Source: Flavobacterium noncentrifugens | Lineage (GTDB): Bacteria > Bacteroidota > Bacteroidia > Flavobacteriales > Flavobacteriaceae | Reading direction: 5' to 3' | Assembly (NCBI RefSeq): GCF_900100375.1 | Contig: NZ_FNEZ01000001.1 | Span: 674,394-738,393, forward strand | DNA length: 64,000 bases | Shown here: piece by piece, positions 1 through 8,045 of the stretch | Layout of the letters: each line of letters opens with the position of its first letter | Position numbering within the stretch: position 1 is the stretch's first letter | Made by a program: the position numbers and the translations under genes | Notes under the pieces: model-generated | The model's input: only the letters and a program-made list of their open reading frames with translations | Told to the model about the DNA's origin: nothing | Database searches by the model: none

Positions 1-44
1 ACGTAAGCCCAGCCTGAATGTGCTTTCAGAATAAATTCGTACAT
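1..44 (-). CDS. Partial N-terminus of a probable small membrane protein
   Basis: An ATG at 42-44 on the minus strand opens a frame that runs off the left edge of the window. The 14 visible residues read MYEFILKAHSGWAY. This resembles the start of small membrane (cytochrome-b-like) proteins of Bacteroidetes that begin with a short 'LLKAHSG' helix, but so few residues cannot prove it. The gene lies downstream of the pgi terminator and is read in the same direction as pgi. Confidence 0.35.
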   Translation of the reverse strand, partial: MYEFILKAHSGWAY

Positions 45-78
45 GATGTTTAGTTTTTTTTGAACCTCAAATATAAGT

Positions 79-109
79 AAAAAAAGCCTCACATTGCTGC
101 AAGGCTTCA
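79..109 (-). terminator. Rho-independent terminator of pgi
   Basis: On the minus strand a 6-bp stem (AAGCCT/AGGCTT, arms at 84-89 and 102-107) is followed by a run of seven T. It sits 20 bases after the pgi stop codon. Confidence 0.75.
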
Positions 110-128
110 AATATAGAATGGTTTAAAA

Positions 129-1772
129 TTACTTGTTTTTCAAAAAATAGTTCAATAAGAACGTTGTAGAACTGTCGTGATTTTTGACGGTTTTGGAATT
201 GATTTCTTCTAAAATTGAACTGGCTAGTTGTTTTCCAAGTTCAACACCCCATTGGTCGAAGCTAAAAATATTCCAGATGATGCCTTGAACGAAAATTTTA
301 TGCTCATATAACGCGACCAATGAACCTAGAGTTTCCGGTGTCAATTGATCGATTAAAATGCTATTTGTAGGATTGTTTCCTGTGAATACTTTAAATGGCG
401 CAAGGAAATCGGCTTCTTTTTCTGAAAGGTTGCTTTTGGCGAATTCAGCACGGACTTGCGCTTCAGTTTTTCCGTTCATCAATGCTTCGGTTTGTGCGAA
501 ATAATTCGACATCAACTTGTCGTGATGGTCCTGGTCACCGTATAACGGTTTCACAAATCCAACGAAATCCGTCGGGATCAATTTTGTTCCTTGATGAATC
601 AATTGAAAAAAGGCATGCTGCGAATTCGTTCCCGGTTCGCCCCAAATGATTGTTCCCGATTCATAGTCCAATGCTTTTCCGTTGCGATCCACACTTTTTC
701 CGTTGCTTTCCATCGTTCCCTGTTGCAAATAAGCCGGAAGCCTGTGCAGGTATTGAGAATACGGAATCAAAGCTTCGGTTTCTGCACCAAAGAAATTGTT
801 GTACCAAATGCTTAGCAAAGCCAAAGTTACCGGTAGATTTTTCTCAAATGGCGTCGTTTTAAAATGTTCGTCCATTTCGTTTGCGCCTTTCAGTAATTTG
901 TCGAAATTTCCGAATCCGACAGCAAGCGCGATCGATAATCCTACGGCGCTCCACAGTGAATAACGGCCGCCAACCCAATCCCACATTGGAAAAATATTGT
1001 CTTCAGCTATCCCGAATTCGGTTACTTTTTTAATATTGGTAGAAACCGCAACGAAGTGTTTCGCGACGTCTTCTTTTTTGGCAGATTTCAAAAACCATTC
1101 ACGGATCGTTTCAGAATTGGTCAACGTTTCCTGAGTTGTAAACGTTTTGGAAACAATAACGAATAAAGTCGTTTCAGGATTTAGAGTTTTGATGGTTTCG
1201 TGAACGTGATCGCCGTCGATGTTTGAAACGAAATGAACATTAAGCTGATTTTTGTAGAATTTAAGCGCTTCAACAACCATAACAGGCCCAAGATCTGAAC
1301 CTCCGATTCCGATATTTACGACATCAGTGAAATTTTTTCCGGTGAAACCTTTGCGGGTTCCGTTGATGATTTCGGATGAAAAACGTTTGATTTTATTTTT
1401 GACTTCGTAGACTTCCGGAATGACGTTCTCGCCATCCGCTTTGATGTTTGCCGATTCAGGAGCGCGTAATGCGGTGTGCAATACCGCGCGGTTTTCCGTT
1501 TGGTTGATCGTGTCGCCTTCGAAAAATTTGGTCATGGCATCGGGAAGGCCGGCTTCATTTGCAAGTTGCAATAATAGGTCGATGGTTTCCTGGGTGATGA
1601 TGTTCTTTGAATAATCGATCAGGAAATTGTTCCATTGCAGGTGGAATTTCTCTGCCCTTTTTGGGTCTTGTTCGAACAATTCTTTCATGTTCGATTTTTC
1701 GATTTGGTTATAATGCTGCTGTAATTTTTCCCAAGCTGCGGTTTGCGTGGGATTTGTATTTTGTAATGCCAT
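129..1772 (-). CDS. pgi: Glucose-6-phosphate isomerase
   Basis: Cytoplasmic isomerase that interconverts glucose 6-phosphate and fructose 6-phosphate in glycolysis and gluconeogenesis. The 547-residue protein has the usual length of the long bacterial/eukaryotic PGI type. Visible family marks are the sugar-phosphate loop [11 protein letters not shown] (residues 153-163), the GTMESNGKS segment with the catalytic Glu, a His in the [12 protein letters not shown] segment and the C-terminal signature [13 protein letters not shown] with the catalytic Lys. The start ATG is 22 bases downstream of a TAAATTTG promoter box (1795-1802). The gene appears monocistronic, with its own terminator at 79-109. 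The identification is secure. Confidence 0.98.
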   Translation of the reverse strand: MALQNTNPTQTAAWEKLQQHYNQIEKSNMKELFEQDPKRAEKFHLQWNNFLIDYSKNIITQETIDLLLQLANEAGLPDAMTKFFEGDTINQTENRAVLHTALRAPESANIKADGENVIPEVYEVKNKIKRFSSEIINGTRKGFTGKNFTDVVNIGIGGSDLGPVMVVEALKFYKNQLNVHFVSNIDGDHVHETIKTLNPETTLFVIVSKTFTTQETLTNSETIREWFLKSAKKEDVAKHFVAVSTNIKKVTEFGIAEDNIFPMWDWVGGRYSLWSAVGLSIALAVGFGNFDKLLKGANEMDEHFKTTPFEKNLPVTLALLSIWYNNFFGAETEALIPYSQYLHRLPAYLQQGTMESNGKSVDRNGKALDYESGTIIWGEPGTNSQHAFFQLIHQGTKLIPTDFVGFVKPLYGDQDHHDKLMSNYFAQTEALMNGKTEAQVRAEFAKSNLSEKEADFLAPFKVFTGNNPTNSILIDQLTPETLGSLVALYEHKIFVQGIIWNIFSFDQWGVELGKQLASSILEEINSKTVKNHDSSTTFLLNYFLKNK

Positions 1773-1794
1773 TATTTCTTGATTTTTGTAGATG

Positions 1795-1802
1795 CAAATT
1801 TA
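1795..1802 (-). promoter_or_regulatory. Promoter -7 box of pgi
   Basis: Minus strand reads TAAATTTG, matching the Bacteroidetes TAnnTTTG consensus, 22 bases before the pgi ATG. No clear -33 TTG was found at the usual spacing. Confidence 0.5.
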
Positions 1803-1833
1803 CAATTAATGTTGTTAAGTTGCGGTTAAGTTT

Positions 1834-1974
1834 AGCCCTGATCGAAGTGGAAATTTTGCAGGATGAAATGATATTGTTTTTTGGCTTAAAAGAGCGACCG
1901 CAGGAAGCTACTTTTTAGGCATTAAAACAAATCATTTTGACAAAAAAATTGCAATGAGAGCGGGATTGGCTCCT
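1834..1974 (+). repeat. Intergenic repeat, family B (AGCCCCGAT...AGCTCCT), degenerate copy
   Basis: Starts with agccctgatcgaagtgg and ends with gcgggattggctcct, the two conserved ends of a family with six copies in this window (others at 20104, 27111, 31829, 33614 and 47744). The middle of this copy is longer and diverged. It lies in the gap between pgi and the M23 peptidase gene. Confidence 0.6.
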
Positions 1975-1993
1975 GAAAAAAATAAAAAGTTAA

Positions 1994-2048
1994 ACCATTA
2001 AGGAATTAAGAAACATTAAGGCTTAATTTAACTTAATTCCTTAATGGT
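1994..2048. repeat. Intergenic palindromic repeat, family A, copy 1
   Basis: Two perfectly complementary 17-base arms (1994-2010 and 2032-2048, sequence ACCATTAAGGAATTAAG) enclose a 21-base loop that carries a smaller ATTAAG/CTTAAT hairpin. The same layout occurs at 15136, 31507 and 36624. It lies 21 bases beyond the stop of the M23 peptidase gene and may help end its transcript, but it has no clear T-run. Confidence 0.8.
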
Positions 2049-2069
2049 AAACTGTAAAATTTAGACAAC

Positions 2070-3305
2070 TTATTTTTTGAATTTTACTGCAGCCAGGCTA
2101 TCCAGTTCCTGTTTCAATGGTTTCATTTCGGATAGGAACCTTGGCAGATTGCGCTTGTCCATGGGTTCCGAATTTGGAAGCTTGAGTTTGAGCGCATCAA
2201 CCTGCACGCCGTTTTTCCAGAAACGGTAACACACATGCGGCCCGGTCGCCAATCCTGTACTTCCAACACGTCCGATGACATCGCCCTGATTGACGCGCTG
2301 GCCACGTCGGACGAGGATTTTTGACATGTGTAAATATTGTGTGGAATACGTTCGGTCGTGTTTGACTTTGACGAAATTCCCATTACCTGCAGTAAATCCG
2401 GTTTGTTCGACAACACCTGAAGCGGTTGTCATGATTGGCGTTCCCGTTGGCGCGGCATAATCGGTTCCTTTGTGCGCTTTCCAGATTTGCTGTACTGGAT
2501 GAAAACGGTGCTGGGTATAATGAGACGTGATGTTTACGTACTTGAGCGGTGCTTTTAGGAAGAAATTCTTTAGTGCTTTTCCGTCTTCATCAAAATATTC
2601 GAGTTTGCCCGAACCTTGGTTTTGTTCGAATGGAAACGCATAGATCATTTTGCCTTTGTATTCGAAAAACGCAGCTTTTAGACTGTCAACGCCATCGTAA
2701 ATGGAATCGTCAATGTATCTTTCTGTAAAGGTAATCCCGAATTTATCACCTCTTTTGAGTTTGAAGAAATCGATCGACCAGGCGTATACTTTTGTAATCT
2801 GGCTGGCCAATGCCACGTCTACCTTTTGCTTGTTGAGTTCTTCGGAAAGTGAACCGTCAAGGCTTCCGGCAATTGTTCTTTGCTTCACCAAAACCGGACG
2901 GATTTTTTTGTAGGCCGAAATCGAATCGCGCAAATCGACAACATAATAACTGCCGCGATCTTGTTGGTAAATGAACACTTCAAGCTTTTTATAGCGATCT
3001 TTGGATCTTAAAAAAGTATAAGGTTTTCCAACGCGAATGGTGCGCACATCAAACTCATTTTTTATTTTTTCTACAATATCGTAAACACGTAAAGTATCTA
3101 AATTTTGTCCGTCTAAAATGCTGCCAAAAGTATCGCCGCCGCGAACGGTATCATGCACGACGTTGAACTCGTTGAATTTGAATCCAAATTGTTCTACAAC
3201 CGGCTGCTTCACGTAAATTTCTTCAACGGTTCTATCCTCGTCGGATTTGTTGTTGCAGGAAACCAGCGTGATTAAAACGATGATGAATGCGGCTATTTTT
3301 TTCAA
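2070..3305 (-). CDS. M23 family metallopeptidase lipoprotein
   Basis: Probable cell-wall peptidase acting in the periplasm. The 411-residue protein starts with a lipoprotein signal (MKKIAAFIIVLITLVSC, lipid Cys17). Residues 50-100 form a LysM-like/OapA-like segment (DTVRGGDTFGSIL). The M23 (LytM) domain covers about 255-385: H278-x3-D282 (HKGTD), H326 in QYLHMS, and G-P-H357-V-C359, where most M23 enzymes have HxH. Cys359 therefore stands where the third zinc ligand should be. It may serve as a Cys ligand or weaken catalysis. The gene follows kynA by 15 bases and ends the DUF3108-kynA-M23 unit. Confidence 0.93.
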   Translation of the reverse strand: MKKIAAFIIVLITLVSCNNKSDEDRTVEEIYVKQPVVEQFGFKFNEFNVVHDTVRGGDTFGSILDGQNLDTLRVYDIVEKIKNEFDVRTIRVGKPYTFLRSKDRYKKLEVFIYQQDRGSYYVVDLRDSISAYKKIRPVLVKQRTIAGSLDGSLSEELNKQKVDVALASQITKVYAWSIDFFKLKRGDKFGITFTERYIDDSIYDGVDSLKAAFFEYKGKMIYAFPFEQNQGSGKLEYFDEDGKALKNFFLKAPLKYVNITSHYTQHRFHPVQQIWKAHKGTDYAAPTGTPIMTTASGVVEQTGFTAGNGNFVKVKHDRTYSTQYLHMSKILVRRGQRVNQGDVIGRVGSTGLATGPHVCYRFWKNGVQVDALKLKLPNSEPMDKRNLPRFLSEMKPLKQELDSLAAVKFKK

Positions 3306-3320
3306 ACTGTATTTTTTGGT

Positions 3321-4253
3321 TTATTTTTCTTCGCCCCAGTTTTTGAGTTCGTCTTCACTCCACAATTCCGGGAAAAAGATGCGGCGCTGGTATTTGGGAT
3401 GCATGTATTTTTTCCAGTCGCTCCCGCCGGTTGCTTCACCGTTGCCTTGTCCACTGTCAATGTATTTTCTGGCAGCATTCAAATGGCCCATAACCCAAGT
3501 AATATTTACAGTATGGTCGTAGTGGCGCATGGCTTTGATGAGTTCGGGGTTTTTCTGGTCGGGTTCAGGAAGTTGCTTGAATTTTTGCCAGAGGTTGATG
3601 GTGTTGTATTCTTCCATATGGCGCAGGAATGACGCTTTGTATTTGCGTTCGAATTCTAAAATCAGGTATGATTTTTCGCCGGTTTTGTGGTCTTTTCCAG
3701 CTGCTTGCCAATACAAATGCTCGAAAGCGTGATCGTATGGCGTATTTCTGTCAATCGTCGCGCGGAAACGGTAATCGATTAAGTTGATCAGATCGCAGGA
3801 AGCAAATTCGATCAATCGGTATTGTGCGCTTTGGAAACCGCTGGCTGGTGTTAAAGTATTTCGGAATTTCATATATTGCTCCACTTCCATTCCGTCGCCC
3901 ATAATATCGAAAGACGTCGTGAGCATGTCGAAATAACGGCTGATGCGCATCAATCTTTCGGTAAAGAAAGCCGTTTCTGGCCTTTCAGTATGACAAATCT
4001 GATTAATTTCCCACAGGATCATTTTAAACAGCAGTTCATTCACCTGATGGTACATGATAAATACCATTTCGTCTGGCAATGTCGTTCTTTGGGTTTGAAG
4101 GTTTAGAAGCACATCGGTTTGAATGTAATCCCAGTAAGTTATTGGCTTTGACCAAAGCAATCCTTCGAGATGCGTGTCGGTTTTTTGTCCGATGTCGTGG
4201 AATTTCGAATCCAGTTCCTGTAAGAGGTTTGTAGTATGTTCTGTAATGTTCAT
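3321..4253 (-). CDS. kynA: Tryptophan 2,3-dioxygenase family protein
   Basis: Haem enzyme that opens the indole ring of L-tryptophan to N-formylkynurenine, the first step of the kynurenine pathway. The 310-residue protein shows the family blocks YWDYIQTDVLL, DEMVFIMYHQVNELLFKMI, the FRNTLTPASGFQSAQYR block and, near the C-terminus, ATGGSDWKKYM...FFPELW, the substrate-binding GTGG-S region of bacterial TDO. The start codon overlaps the stop of the upstream DUF3108 gene (TAATG), so the two are probably translationally coupled. 3-Hydroxyanthranilate dioxygenase, a later step of the same pathway, is encoded at 58737. The intermediate enzymes (formamidase, kynurenine monooxygenase, kynureninase) are not in this window. 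Confidence 0.93.
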   Translation of the reverse strand: MNITEHTTNLLQELDSKFHDIGQKTDTHLEGLLWSKPITYWDYIQTDVLLNLQTQRTTLPDEMVFIMYHQVNELLFKMILWEINQICHTERPETAFFTERLMRISRYFDMLTTSFDIMGDGMEVEQYMKFRNTLTPASGFQSAQYRLIEFASCDLINLIDYRFRATIDRNTPYDHAFEHLYWQAAGKDHKTGEKSYLILEFERKYKASFLRHMEEYNTINLWQKFKQLPEPDQKNPELIKAMRHYDHTVNITWVMGHLNAARKYIDSGQGNGEATGGSDWKKYMHPKYQRRIFFPELWSEDELKNWGEEK

Positions 4254-5041
4254 TATGGTTTTGCTTTTACCTTAAAGGAATATTTAAGGCCTTTGAATGC
4301 GTCTAGGTCGGCTTTAATAGATCCGACGGCGAGGCTCGCTTTGATGGCAACCGGTATTTTATTGTCGTCATCTGAAATCCAAACGGTTAAACTTTCCTGT
4401 TCCTTAAAAACCCTTCCGGATTGTACGTAAGGCCTGAAAACCATCGTTGGAACGACGCCAAATTTAGTCGATAAATCTTCGGTGCCAATAAATTTTAACT
4501 TAAACTTCGTGGTTTCGCCATCGAAAAACATGTCGATCATGACAGATTCTCCAACTTTTAATTTGTCAATTGTCGGATAATTTCTGAGGTAATAAAAAGT
4601 GGACATAATGTCCTGGGTATTGTCGGGAAAGCCGTAAGTAGATTCGGTTTTGTGTTTGTAATCTTTAACCAGGATTTTATTGGTCGCCTGATTGAAAAAG
4701 CCTTCCTGGTTTTTGGTATAGCCGCCTTCGTCTATTTTACGGACGAATTGGTATGGAACTCCGGTTTCCTTGTCGAAAAAACTTTCATAAGTATCATCCA
4801 CTTTAAAGAAAAATCTTGACATTCCGGTCGTGTAACCTTTCCCTATCGCGTGGTATACTTTTTTGTTATTTCGAACCGCTTCCTGGACTTCAAGCGTTGC
4901 ATATCCTGCGTTTACCAATCCGTAATGAATCCTGAATTTGAACCATTCGCCTACATCAAAAGCGCGTTCTTTTTGTGGTGTGCTAAAACCAAAAGCTGCA
5001 ATAATCAATAAAAAAATCAGTCCTTTTTTCATTCTTTTCAT
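4253..5041 (-). CDS. DUF3108 domain protein, exported
   Basis: Function not established. The protein has an N-terminal signal peptide (KKGLIFLLIIAAFGFST) followed by a DUF3108-type beta-rich domain of about 235 residues (FKFRIHYGLVNAGYATLEV at the start; SLTVWISDDDNKIPVAIKASLAVGSIKADL near the end), as in periplasmic proteins of that family. The start is placed at 5041; an in-frame ATG at 5032 is equally possible. The longer frame from 5062 is unlikely because a TACATTTG promoter box at 5072-5079 would leave almost no leader. It is the first gene of a three-gene unit with kynA (1-nt overlap) and the M23 peptidase. Confidence 0.85.
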   Translation of the reverse strand: MKRMKKGLIFLLIIAAFGFSTPQKERAFDVGEWFKFRIHYGLVNAGYATLEVQEAVRNNKKVYHAIGKGYTTGMSRFFFKVDDTYESFFDKETGVPYQFVRKIDEGGYTKNQEGFFNQATNKILVKDYKHKTESTYGFPDNTQDIMSTFYYLRNYPTIDKLKVGESVMIDMFFDGETTKFKLKFIGTEDLSTKFGVVPTMVFRPYVQSGRVFKEQESLTVWISDDDNKIPVAIKASLAVGSIKADLDAFKGLKYSFKVKAKP

Positions 5042-5071
5042 TTTTTGACACCCCGAAAGCAATTTTCATTC

Positions 5072-5079
5072 CAAATGTA
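5072..5079 (-). promoter_or_regulatory. Promoter -7 box of the DUF3108-kynA-M23 unit
   Basis: Minus strand reads TACATTTG (TAnnTTTG consensus), 30 bases before the chosen ATG. It lies just beyond a terminator hairpin, so this unit starts a fresh transcript. Confidence 0.5.
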
Positions 5080-5086
5080 TAAAAAC

Positions 5087-5121
5087 AAAAAAACCCAGTC
5101 AAATTAATGACCGGGTTTTTA
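5087..5121 (-). terminator. Terminator ending the candidate RNA upstream of the DUF3108 gene
   Basis: Stem of 11 pairs with one mismatch (5091-5101 with 5108-5118, AAACCC...GGGTTT) and a 6-base loop, followed on the minus strand by seven T. It would also stop any read-through from hppD. Confidence 0.75.
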
Positions 5122-5200
5122 TGCTATTAACCAACCAAAAAACTATAAATTATGAAAATTTATATAAAAATCGAAGGAAACCACTCCTTCTCTTTTTGCG
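5087..5200 (-). ncRNA. Candidate small structured RNA
   Basis: About 114 bases between hppD and the DUF3108 gene have the parts of an independent small RNA on the minus strand. There is a TACTTTTG promoter box at 5205-5212. It is followed by a 6-bp hairpin (5173-5178 with 5185-5190), an 8-bp hairpin (5144-5151 with 5157-5164), a G/T-rich linker (GGTTGGTTAAT) and a terminator hairpin with a T-run (5087-5121). No convincing reading frame lies on this strand. It could instead be a long structured 3' end of the hppD transcript. The family is not recognised. Confidence 0.5.
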
Positions 5201-5204
5201 AGTA

Positions 5205-5212
5205 CAAAAGTA
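5205..5212 (-). promoter_or_regulatory. Promoter -7 box of the candidate small RNA
   Basis: Minus strand reads TACTTTTG, a full match to TAnnTTTG, placing a transcript start near 5199-5201. Confidence 0.45.
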
Positions 5213-5322
5213 TATCAAACATTGTGTTATTTTTAGTGAATATCTAACTTTAACACAACTTTTGTAAACTTTACAACTACAAGGATGGTAAAATTACACA
5301 TAATGCAATTTTTGAATACTTT

Positions 5323-6483
5323 TTATAAAGTTCCGCGTTTTTCTTGCTCTCTTTCAATGGATTCGAAAAGCGCTTTGAAGTTTCCAGCACCAAAACCTTT
5401 GGCTCCCATGCGCTGGATAATTTCAAAAAACAGTGTCGGGCGATCCTGAACCGGTTTTGTAAAGATCTGTAACAGATAACCTTCCTCATCGGCATCGACC
5501 ATAATGGCGAGTTTTTCAATTTCTGATAAATCTTCTTTCATCATGTCCATGTGCGCGCCAAGCCTTTCGGGAATCGCTTCATAATAAGAATGCGGCGGCG
5601 CAGATAAAAATTCGACGCCTCGGGATTTTAATTCGGAAACGGTTTTAATAATGTCATCGGTTGCAATGGCGATGTGCTGGATTCCGGGTCCGCCATAAAA
5701 ATCAAGATATTCTTCAATTTGTGACTTTTTCTTGCCTTCTGCGGGTTCGTTGATCGGAAATTTGATGCGTCCGTTTCCGTTTGACATCACTTTACTCATC
5801 AAAGCCGAATATTCGGTATTGATTTGTTTGTCGTCGAATGACAGGAAATTTACAAATCCCATGACATCTTCATACCATTTTACCCAAGTGTTCATTTCGC
5901 CCCAGCCTACATTTCCAACCATGTGGTCGATGTATTTCAAGCCGGTTGGCGTGGGATTGTAATCAGTTTTCCATTCCTTATAGCCGGGAAGAAAGACACC
6001 GTTGTAGTTTTTTCGTTCGACAAAAATATGGACGGTTTCTCCGTAAGTGTAAATTCCGGAACGCACCACTTCTCCAAATTCATCGCTTTCAACCGTTGGC
6101 TCCATAAACGGAACAGCGCCGCGTTTTACAGTTTCTTCAAATGCGCTTCGGGCGTCTTCGACCCATAACGCAGCTACTTTTACGCCATCTCCGTGTTTTT
6201 TAAGATGGAGATTAATTGGCGAATCTTCATTTAATGGCGTGGTCAACACCAATCGGATTTTGTCTTGTTTCAACACATAAGATGCACGGTCGCGAACGCC
6301 AGTTTCCAATCCGGCGTAAGCCAATGACTGGTAACCGAAAGCGGTTTTGTAGAAATGTGCTGCCTGTTTGGCGTTGCCGACGTACAATTCGACATAATCT
6401 GTTCCTAATAAAGGCAGGAAATCCTGTGCGCCTTCGAATATTTTTTCGAGTCCGTATTCTACGTTTTTTATCTCTTTTGACAT
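5323..6483 (-). CDS. hppD: 4-Hydroxyphenylpyruvate dioxygenase
   Basis: Non-haem iron enzyme that converts 4-hydroxyphenylpyruvate to homogentisate in tyrosine catabolism. The 386-residue protein has two vicinal-oxygen-chelate halves. The iron triad is visible as H187 (IDHMVGNV), H270 (GIQHIAI) and E354 (LFFEIIQR), and the C-terminal helix RMGAKGFGAGNFKALFESIE is typical. The length is normal. The next enzyme of the pathway, hmgA, lies directly upstream on the same strand (170-base gap holding a palindromic repeat), so the two are probably co-transcribed. Identification is secure. Confidence 0.97.
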   Translation of the reverse strand: MSKEIKNVEYGLEKIFEGAQDFLPLLGTDYVELYVGNAKQAAHFYKTAFGYQSLAYAGLETGVRDRASYVLKQDKIRLVLTTPLNEDSPINLHLKKHGDGVKVAALWVEDARSAFEETVKRGAVPFMEPTVESDEFGEVVRSGIYTYGETVHIFVERKNYNGVFLPGYKEWKTDYNPTPTGLKYIDHMVGNVGWGEMNTWVKWYEDVMGFVNFLSFDDKQINTEYSALMSKVMSNGNGRIKFPINEPAEGKKKSQIEEYLDFYGGPGIQHIAIATDDIIKTVSELKSRGVEFLSAPPHSYYEAIPERLGAHMDMMKEDLSEIEKLAIMVDADEEGYLLQIFTKPVQDRPTLFFEIIQRMGAKGFGAGNFKALFESIEREQEKRGTL

Positions 6484-6559
6484 AATGTTTATTTTTTATT
6501 TCGGAAATCATCCGAATGTTTTTGTTTGTTTTAATCTGACATTTGTCATTTCTCCTTTT

Positions 6560-6637
6560 TGTCATTTCGACGAAAGAGAAATCTCATCATCCGATATCCA
6601 TTACGTGACTTGAGATTTCTCCTGCGTCGAAATGACA
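6560..6637. repeat. Long inverted repeat, family C, between hmgA and hppD
   Basis: Arms of 27 bases (6560-6586 and 6611-6637) are complementary at 25 positions. Each carries TGTCATTTCGACG and AGAAATCTCA or their complement. The loop is 24 bases. A half copy of the same motif occurs at 31869-31895. Such 'GTCATTTCGAC...GAGAAATC' elements are, from general knowledge, common between genes in flavobacteria. In the hmgA-hppD message it would form a strong hairpin. Confidence 0.8.
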
Positions 6638-6653
6638 GGATTGACACATTGAA

Positions 6654-7811
6654 TTATTCCAACCACGACTGGTAATACTTTCCATCATCCAATCCCATTG
6701 CGATTTCGGTAACCTGCAGCGGACGGAACGTATCAACCATTACTGCCAATTCTTCCGTAACGGTTTTTCCAATGCTGCGTTCCATTGCGCCTGGCGCCGG
6801 TCCGTGTGGAATGCCTTTCGGATGCAGTGTAATATGGCCTTGTTCGATATTATTTCGCGACATAAAATCACCGTCTACATAATACAAGACCTCATCGCTG
6901 TCGATGTTGCTGTGGTTGTAAGGCGCCGGAATGGCTTTCGGATGGTAATCATACAACCTCGGACAGAAGGAACATACAACGAAAGTTGAAGTTTCAAATG
7001 TTTGATGAACCGGCGGTGGCTGGTGTACACGCCCGGTTATCGGTTCGAAGTTGTGGATCGAAAATCCGTAAGGAAAATTATAACCATCCCAGCCAATGAC
7101 GTCAAACGGATGCGTCGCATAAACGACTTCGTGAATCATGCCTTCTTTTTTAATTTTGATCAGGAAATCGCCTTTTTCATCGTGCGTTTCGAGTTCGGTT
7201 GGCAATTTAAAATCGCGCTCGCAAAACGGCGAATGCTCTAAATGCTGGCCTGAGGAGTTTTTGTAGCGCTTTGGCGTATAAAATGGCGCGAAAGATTCGA
7301 CATAAAAAATGCGGTTTTCAGAAGTTTCAAAATCGATTTGATAGATAACGCCGCGCGGAATAATTAAGTAATCGCCGTATTCGAAGTCAAGGTTTCCGAG
7401 CATGGTACGTAATTTTCCTTTTCCTTTATGGATGAAAAGCATTTCGTCGGCATCTGCGTTCTTGTAGAAATATGTACTAAGCGATTCTTGAGGCGCGGCC
7501 AATCCGATGGTACAATCTTTATTGACTAGCATCGCTTTTCTGCTGTCTAGAAAATCGGCTTCAGGCTTTAGTTCGAAACCTTTAAATAGCAGTGCTTTGA
7601 TATTTTTCCCGATTGCAATTTTCGGTTCAACCGAATAAGAAGCTTTGATTTCCTTGACCTGCGTTGGCCTGTGAATATGATACGAAAGCGAGGAATTTCC
7701 ATGAAATCCTTCTGTTCCGAAAAGCTGTTCGTAGTAGAATCCGCCGCCGGGCTTTTCAAACTGCGTGTGGCGCTTTTGCGGAAATTTTCCAAGTTTGTGG
7801 TATATTGGCAT
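6654..7811 (-). CDS. hmgA: Homogentisate 1,2-dioxygenase
   Basis: Iron enzyme that opens the ring of homogentisate to maleylacetoacetate, the step after HppD. With the start at 7811 (MPIYHKLG) the protein has 385 residues; a longer frame to 7841 adds ten residues that do not look like the family. The C-terminal cupin carries the expected metal site: H300 in APYNH, an acidic cluster D304-E307 (DSDE) and H336 in LHPKGIPHGP. The length is that of the shorter bacterial form. Maleylacetoacetate isomerase and fumarylacetoacetase, which finish the pathway, are not in this window. Confidence 0.95.
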   Translation of the reverse strand: MPIYHKLGKFPQKRHTQFEKPGGGFYYEQLFGTEGFHGNSSLSYHIHRPTQVKEIKASYSVEPKIAIGKNIKALLFKGFELKPEADFLDSRKAMLVNKDCTIGLAAPQESLSTYFYKNADADEMLFIHKGKGKLRTMLGNLDFEYGDYLIIPRGVIYQIDFETSENRIFYVESFAPFYTPKRYKNSSGQHLEHSPFCERDFKLPTELETHDEKGDFLIKIKKEGMIHEVVYATHPFDVIGWDGYNFPYGFSIHNFEPITGRVHQPPPVHQTFETSTFVVCSFCPRLYDYHPKAIPAPYNHSNIDSDEVLYYVDGDFMSRNNIEQGHITLHPKGIPHGPAPGAMERSIGKTVTEELAVMVDTFRPLQVTEIAMGLDDGKYYQSWLE

Positions 7812-7992
7812 GATGTGAAATTTAGGAATTGTGAGTTGCAATTTAAGATAGCCACGATTCCATCATTCCGGATTTCTCTTGATGAGGAATTTGAGATGTG
7901 ACAATAAATCAGTCCAGAAAGGTTTCATATACACAAATATCGGAAAAATTTAATTTTATGGATTCTTTATTGTGAATTATTTATAAATACAA

Positions 7993-8028
7993 AAAAGGCA
8001 TTAACAATTTTCATTATTAATGCCTTTT
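7993..8028 (-). terminator. Terminator of the amino acid permease gene
   Basis: Perfect 12-bp stem (AAAAGGCATTAA at 7993-8004 with its complement at 8017-8028) ending in a T-run on the minus strand, 18 bases after the permease stop codon. The rest of the gap to hmgA (7812-7992) shows no further recognisable element. Confidence 0.85.
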
Positions 8029-8045
8029 CAGATATTTTAAAAATC

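Noticed and set aside
5152..5247. 31-codon plus-strand frame (MKIYIKIEG...) in the candidate RNA region
   Set aside because: Very short, no family mark, and it runs through the second and first hairpins of the minus-strand RNA candidate. A leader peptide cannot be fully excluded.
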